NCBI GenBank assembly: GCA_040387755.1
Contig: JAZKDB010000002.1
Coordinates: 1,240,001 to 1,304,000 of the forward strand
From: Rurimicrobium sp040387755
GTDB lineage: Bacteria; Bacteroidota; Bacteroidia; Chitinophagales; Chitinophagaceae
Length of the DNA stretch: 64,000 bases
Direction: 5' to 3'
The notes under the pieces were generated by a model. That model was not told where the DNA came from and ran no database searches. It saw only the letters and a program-made list of their open reading frames with translations. The stretch's first letter is position 1, and the number at the start of each line of letters is the position of its first letter. Below are positions 61,250 to 64,000 of this stretch, piece after piece. The position numbers and the translations under genes are program-made.

Positions 61250-62872
61250 TTAGTGCATCACCACCATTTTTATTGTGGTTGATTCATTCAAGGAAGCAAT
61301 TCGCACAAAATAAAGACCATTGTGCAATTGACTTGTATTTAATTCTACCTGTTGTTCTCCTGCATTAAAAATTCTGCTGATAGGTGCCATCACTTCTTTT
61401 CCTTGTATATCCATAACACTTACCACTACTTTTTCTTCTTTATTCAAAGTCATATTCAGTATGGCTATATCAGAAGAGGGATTAGGATACAACTTAACCC
61501 CAGTAGTATTGCTTAGCTCAGAAATGCCTAAAGAGACCGGCGCAACATAATTTGGAATTTTATTGGTGCCCTTTAAGTTGAATACTACAATATGACTCAG
61601 ATTGGTAGTAGCTACTGGTATACCATTTGCCAAAGGACAAGCCTGGGCAAAATCATTATCATTACAAAAAGCGATTGTGCTGTCATTGATAATCGTTACA
61701 CCTTCTGCTTTGTCCAGAGCTGCATCCCATCCACTGGCCAGCAAATCCATCACCAAGTTTTTCTTTACCGCTTTTATACTTGCTGCGGCAAGGCCTGCAG
61801 AGTCTACCAATGCTTCAAGAGTAAGTCCGCCATACAATCCCGAATTAACTACAGTAGCCTGATTGATGTTAATCATATACATACGCTTGATATCAGTAGT
61901 GCCACGTGCTGCGGCTTCGAGCACCAGAAAAGTACTGTCATTGATGGCAGTCATATCACCCAGTTTCCAATCTTGTAAACGAATCTGATTGGCACCTGTA
62001 TTGATTACACCATCATTAAGGTATGCAAACATACGGGTAGTACTTGTCGTTGGGTCAATCTCAATCATTCTGTGTACTCTGGTTGCTTCGCCTATAGCTT
62101 TTGTAGGATATAACAAAGGGCTTTGGATGATTGCATACACTTTACCATTAGGTGCAATAGTCATGTTTTCGAAACCACGGTTGTTCTTGCGGTACTTAAA
62201 GCAGGTGTCTATCAGTATATCTTCGGGCTGTGCACCAGTAAGGTTTGCATAGGGCGAATATCTGTTTAGTGCTACTCCATTACTATCCAGTTTCCACACC
62301 GAAGGGCCATTTTCTTCGGCCAGCCAGAAGTTGCCTTTTTTATCTACAGCTATTGCTTCACAGTCTATACTCCAGGCATCTTTTGGAGCTAATTTTGAGG
62401 CGAAATTGGCACAGTCCAAAACTGTATCCGTTGAGGCCTGCTCTGTAGCAGTACTGCCAAAACCTGTAGGCAACAAGTATCCAACAGTTGCTGTTTTGTT
62501 TGGGCGCTTGACAGTGATGGATTTCAAAATCTGCACCGAATCTCCTTGTATTTTCACCCTATGAATTTTGGGTGAATAAGAAGGGAAGCAAAACATCTTA
62601 TCGTAAGTAGGTTTGCATCCTGTAGGGTTTGCACTGCCACAATCCACGTTCACTCCGCGATCAGAGCATGTCCAGAACTCTGTTCCTCCTGTTCCGGGAA
62701 TCACAGCCAAAGCCGAAAATCCTGCTTCTCTGAACGTAAGCCCCATAAATGTGCCTATGGTAGCAGAGTAATTGTTCTTATAATCTGCAGCTTTGCTAAT
62801 CTGTGCCTGACTGTCGGTATTGGCAGACATAAATCCCAGTGCAAGTAAAATGGTAGTAGAAATTTTGCGCAT
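61250..62872 (-). CDS. phytase-esterase-like secreted protein with type A T9SS domain
   Basis: 540 residues with a signal peptide (MRKISTTILLALGFMSANTDSQA). About 35-440 matches the esterase-like activity of phytase fold, a propeller: FSALAVIPGTGGTEFWTCSDRG, WSIDCEAIAVDKKGNFWLAEE, NRGFENMTIAPNGKVYAIIQSP, DKAEGVTIINDSTIAFCNDND. The acidic and Asn residues of these blades probably bind calcium. The C-terminal 80 residues are a type A T9SS domain (VKLYPNPSSDIAILNMTL, LHNGLYFVRIASLN). Probably a surface or released phosphatase; activity not proven. Confidence 0.88.
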   Translation of the reverse strand: MRKISTTILLALGFMSANTDSQAQISKAADYKNNYSATIGTFMGLTFREAGFSALAVIPGTGGTEFWTCSDRGVNVDCGSANPTGCKPTYDKMFCFPSYSPKIHRVKIQGDSVQILKSITVKRPNKTATVGYLLPTGFGSTATEQASTDTVLDCANFASKLAPKDAWSIDCEAIAVDKKGNFWLAEENGPSVWKLDSNGVALNRYSPYANLTGAQPEDILIDTCFKYRKNNRGFENMTIAPNGKVYAIIQSPLLYPTKAIGEATRVHRMIEIDPTTSTTRMFAYLNDGVINTGANQIRLQDWKLGDMTAINDSTFLVLEAAARGTTDIKRMYMININQATVVNSGLYGGLTLEALVDSAGLAAASIKAVKKNLVMDLLASGWDAALDKAEGVTIINDSTIAFCNDNDFAQACPLANGIPVATTNLSHIVVFNLKGTNKIPNYVAPVSLGISELSNTTGVKLYPNPSSDIAILNMTLNKEEKVVVSVMDIQGKEVMAPISRIFNAGEQQVELNTSQLHNGLYFVRIASLNESTTIKMVVMH

Positions 62873-62892
62873 GTTGTATATTATTTAGAACA

Positions 62893-62900
62893 CAAAACTA
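62893..62900 (-). promoter_or_regulatory. -7 element of the phytase-like gene
   Basis: The minus strand reads TAGTTTTG, a full TAnnTTTG match, 21 bases from the ATG. No TTG lies at -33. Confidence 0.5.
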
Positions 62901-63220
62901 GATGGCCGACATTGTCACATGGTTATGACGACATTAACGATTAATTATTTTTAAGCAGATGGATTCAGGCCTTTCTGATGATAAAAAGGAGTAGCTAATT
63001 TTCGACTCAAAAACATCATCAAATCATTACAACCACTGCAGATTTTTATTACAAATTCAAGGTCGAAATTTTTTGTTTCTGGTTTATTGTCGTCAAAATC
63101 ACAAATTTCTTACAAAATTAATTTCCCTTAAGACATTGATTTGCAATTGATTCCTGAGCTTCAAAAAAATACTTTAAAAAACCGAGTATTTTTCCCCGCC
63201 AGCCAATAGTATTCGGTGTT

Positions 63221-63228
63221 TACATTTG
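63221..63228 (+). promoter_or_regulatory. possible distant -7 element of the secreted PKD-like gene
   Basis: TACATTTG matches the consensus but lies 341 bases from the ATG at 63569 and has no clear -33 partner. It is notable only because no nearer match is seen. Confidence 0.35.
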
Positions 63229-63568
63229 TTACCAACCAACAAAAACCGTCAATAATAAATTTTGAAACAACACAGTTCTACCCAGACAGCTAAGTCCGAA
63301 ACGCTTATGCTGCCTTAATTCACCATTCAATTTTATTGACGAGCAAAGAGAAATCTGAGTTCCGGTCTACACCGGGGCAAGGGCATTGTAATGATTTTAA
63401 AAAAATTATTGTTCATCTCTAAATATGCTTGCCTATGGAAAATCTGGTCCATTACCTCATCGGAAAAGCCCGTTCATTAGTCCGGCAACCTTGTGGCTTT
63501 TACCGGAACAATATCTATTGATATGTTCCTTCATTACACATTTTTTCAAACCAATAAATTAGTATAAA

Positions 63569-64000
63569 ATGAAAAATGAAACTACCAGTTTTCAGAGTAC
63601 GTTCTTCAGGCGCACTCTGTTGTTTTGGTGTTGTCTGTTAGGCATTATACTTTCAGGGTCAACACAGATTAAAGCACAGATTACAGGACCCACCACCGTA
63701 TGTTCCGGTGTGGCTACTGTATACAATCTGGCAGGTACACCCAATCCCAGTTATACCTATACCTGGTCGGTGCTGCCTTCTGCCAATTCCACTATCCTTA
63801 CCTCATCACCCACATCCAGTACCATACAGTGGTTCAATACCACTCCGGCCACAGAGATTGTTCAGGTGGTGATTACAAGACCCAGTTTGCCCAATATTAC
63901 CTGGCAGCTAACGGTTAACATTGTTCCTGAACCAGACCCTCAAATCAGCACTTCATCAAAAGTGGGATGCCAAGGAGTGAAAGGTGAGAGACCAGACAAA
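63569..64000 (+). CDS. secreted PKD-like repeat protein, N-terminal part (3' truncated)
   Basis: ATG at 63569 and an open frame to the window end (144 codons seen). The N-terminus has a long Arg-containing n-region (about 1-16), then a hydrophobic stretch LLFWCCLLGIILSG and a probable cleavage after IKAQ. The mature part begins ITGPTTVCSGVATVYNLAG and continues SYTYTWSVLPSANS, VQVVITRPSLPNITWQLTVNIVP. This is the PKD-like domain of large Bacteroidota surface proteins, which usually end in a T9SS sorting domain that would lie beyond the window. An overlapping ORF in another frame is a shadow. Confidence 0.8.
   Translation, partial: MKNETTSFQSTFFRRTLLFWCCLLGIILSGSTQIKAQITGPTTVCSGVATVYNLAGTPNPSYTYTWSVLPSANSTILTSSPTSSTIQWFNTTPATEIVQVVITRPSLPNITWQLTVNIVPEPDPQISTSSKVGCQGVKGERPDK

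Larger units (their letters stand above)
62873..63568. other. non-coding gap before the secreted-protein gene
   Basis: About 700 bases. On the minus strand TAGTTTTG (62900-62893) is a -7 box for the phytase-like gene. On the plus strand TACATTTG (63221-63228) is a possible -7 box with a leader of about 340 bases. Within that leader, GGAAAAGCC (63472-63480) pairs with GGCTTTTACC (63495-63504). No gene is evident. Confidence 0.55.

Noticed and set aside
63700..63918. 72-residue ORF near the right edge
   Set aside because: It lies out of frame inside the secreted PKD-like gene that opens at 63569, which has a signal peptide and recognisable domain.

Overview
The window reads as chromosomal DNA of a Bacteroidota bacterium, probably Chitinophagales or a close relative; I cannot name a genus. 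The evidence is as follows. Several promoters have the TAnnTTTG -7 element of this phylum. Secreted proteins end in type IX secretion (T9SS) sorting domains of type A (37.0, 42.7 and 61.2 kb) and type B (21.1 kb). There is a coaBC-DUF4835 (PorD)-DUF4296 operon, several TonB-dependent receptors of the carboxypeptidase-regulatory-domain type, many lipoproteins, and almost no Shine-Dalgarno sequences. The DNA is A+T-rich.

Layout. 0-4.8 kb: the tail of a DUF5686 outer-membrane protein, a beta-helix lipoprotein and two unassigned exported proteins. 4.8-10.6 kb (minus strand): one tight run, tryptophan 2,3-dioxygenase - rfbF - rfbG - hddA - hddC - GT4 glycosyltransferase, i.e. CDP-6-deoxyhexose and GDP-heptose supply for a surface glycan. 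10.8-21 kb: metF, a TPR protein, a 30-residue COX24-like basic protein, RNase G, lpxD-atpZ-atpI-like, a SprT-like protein, and desaturase-holB followed by ricT. 21-33.3 kb: a large T9SS adhesin, coaBC-porD-DUF4296, succinate-semialdehyde-type dehydrogenase, SGNH hydrolase, GHL10 hydrolase, MutS-like ATPase and an OppC-like permease. 33.4-42.5 kb: a TonB receptor, DMT exporter, RNase HII, an RluB-type pseudouridine synthase with a tandem-repeat arm, an amidohydrolase, HscB and tRNA-Leu(CAA). 42.6-49.8 kb is accessory in character: a T9SS PQQ-type propeller with a gene remnant fused in frame behind its stop, a trio of small lipoproteins, orphan proteins, and a long non-coding tract holding a tandem array of imperfect palindromes. 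49.8-60.2 kb (minus strand): a GT2 transferase, a lipoprotein plus TonB-type barrel pair that share Gly/Met/Pro-rich tracts, and a four-gene operon TonB receptor (STN domain) - DUF4249 - LytS-type kinase - LytTR regulator. 60.7-64 kb: a cupin, a T9SS phytase-esterase-like protein, and the start of a large PKD-like secreted protein cut by the window edge.

The strongest unexplained signal is the array at 48.79-49.19 kb. It holds 17 full units plus a partial one, with a 16-nt near-palindromic core (consensus ACGTATCCTGGATAGG), spaced 22 or 23 nt start to start. A decayed four-unit continuation lies at 49.38-49.46 kb. It is neither coding nor CRISPR-like. A separate dispersed inverted-repeat family (46.76, 49.27 and 60.39 kb) lies in the same kind of gap. 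Other points of interest are the tryptophan dioxygenase heading a glycan operon, the STN receptor wired to a two-component system, and the DUF4221/thiol-lipoprotein/short-Cys-lipoprotein trio.
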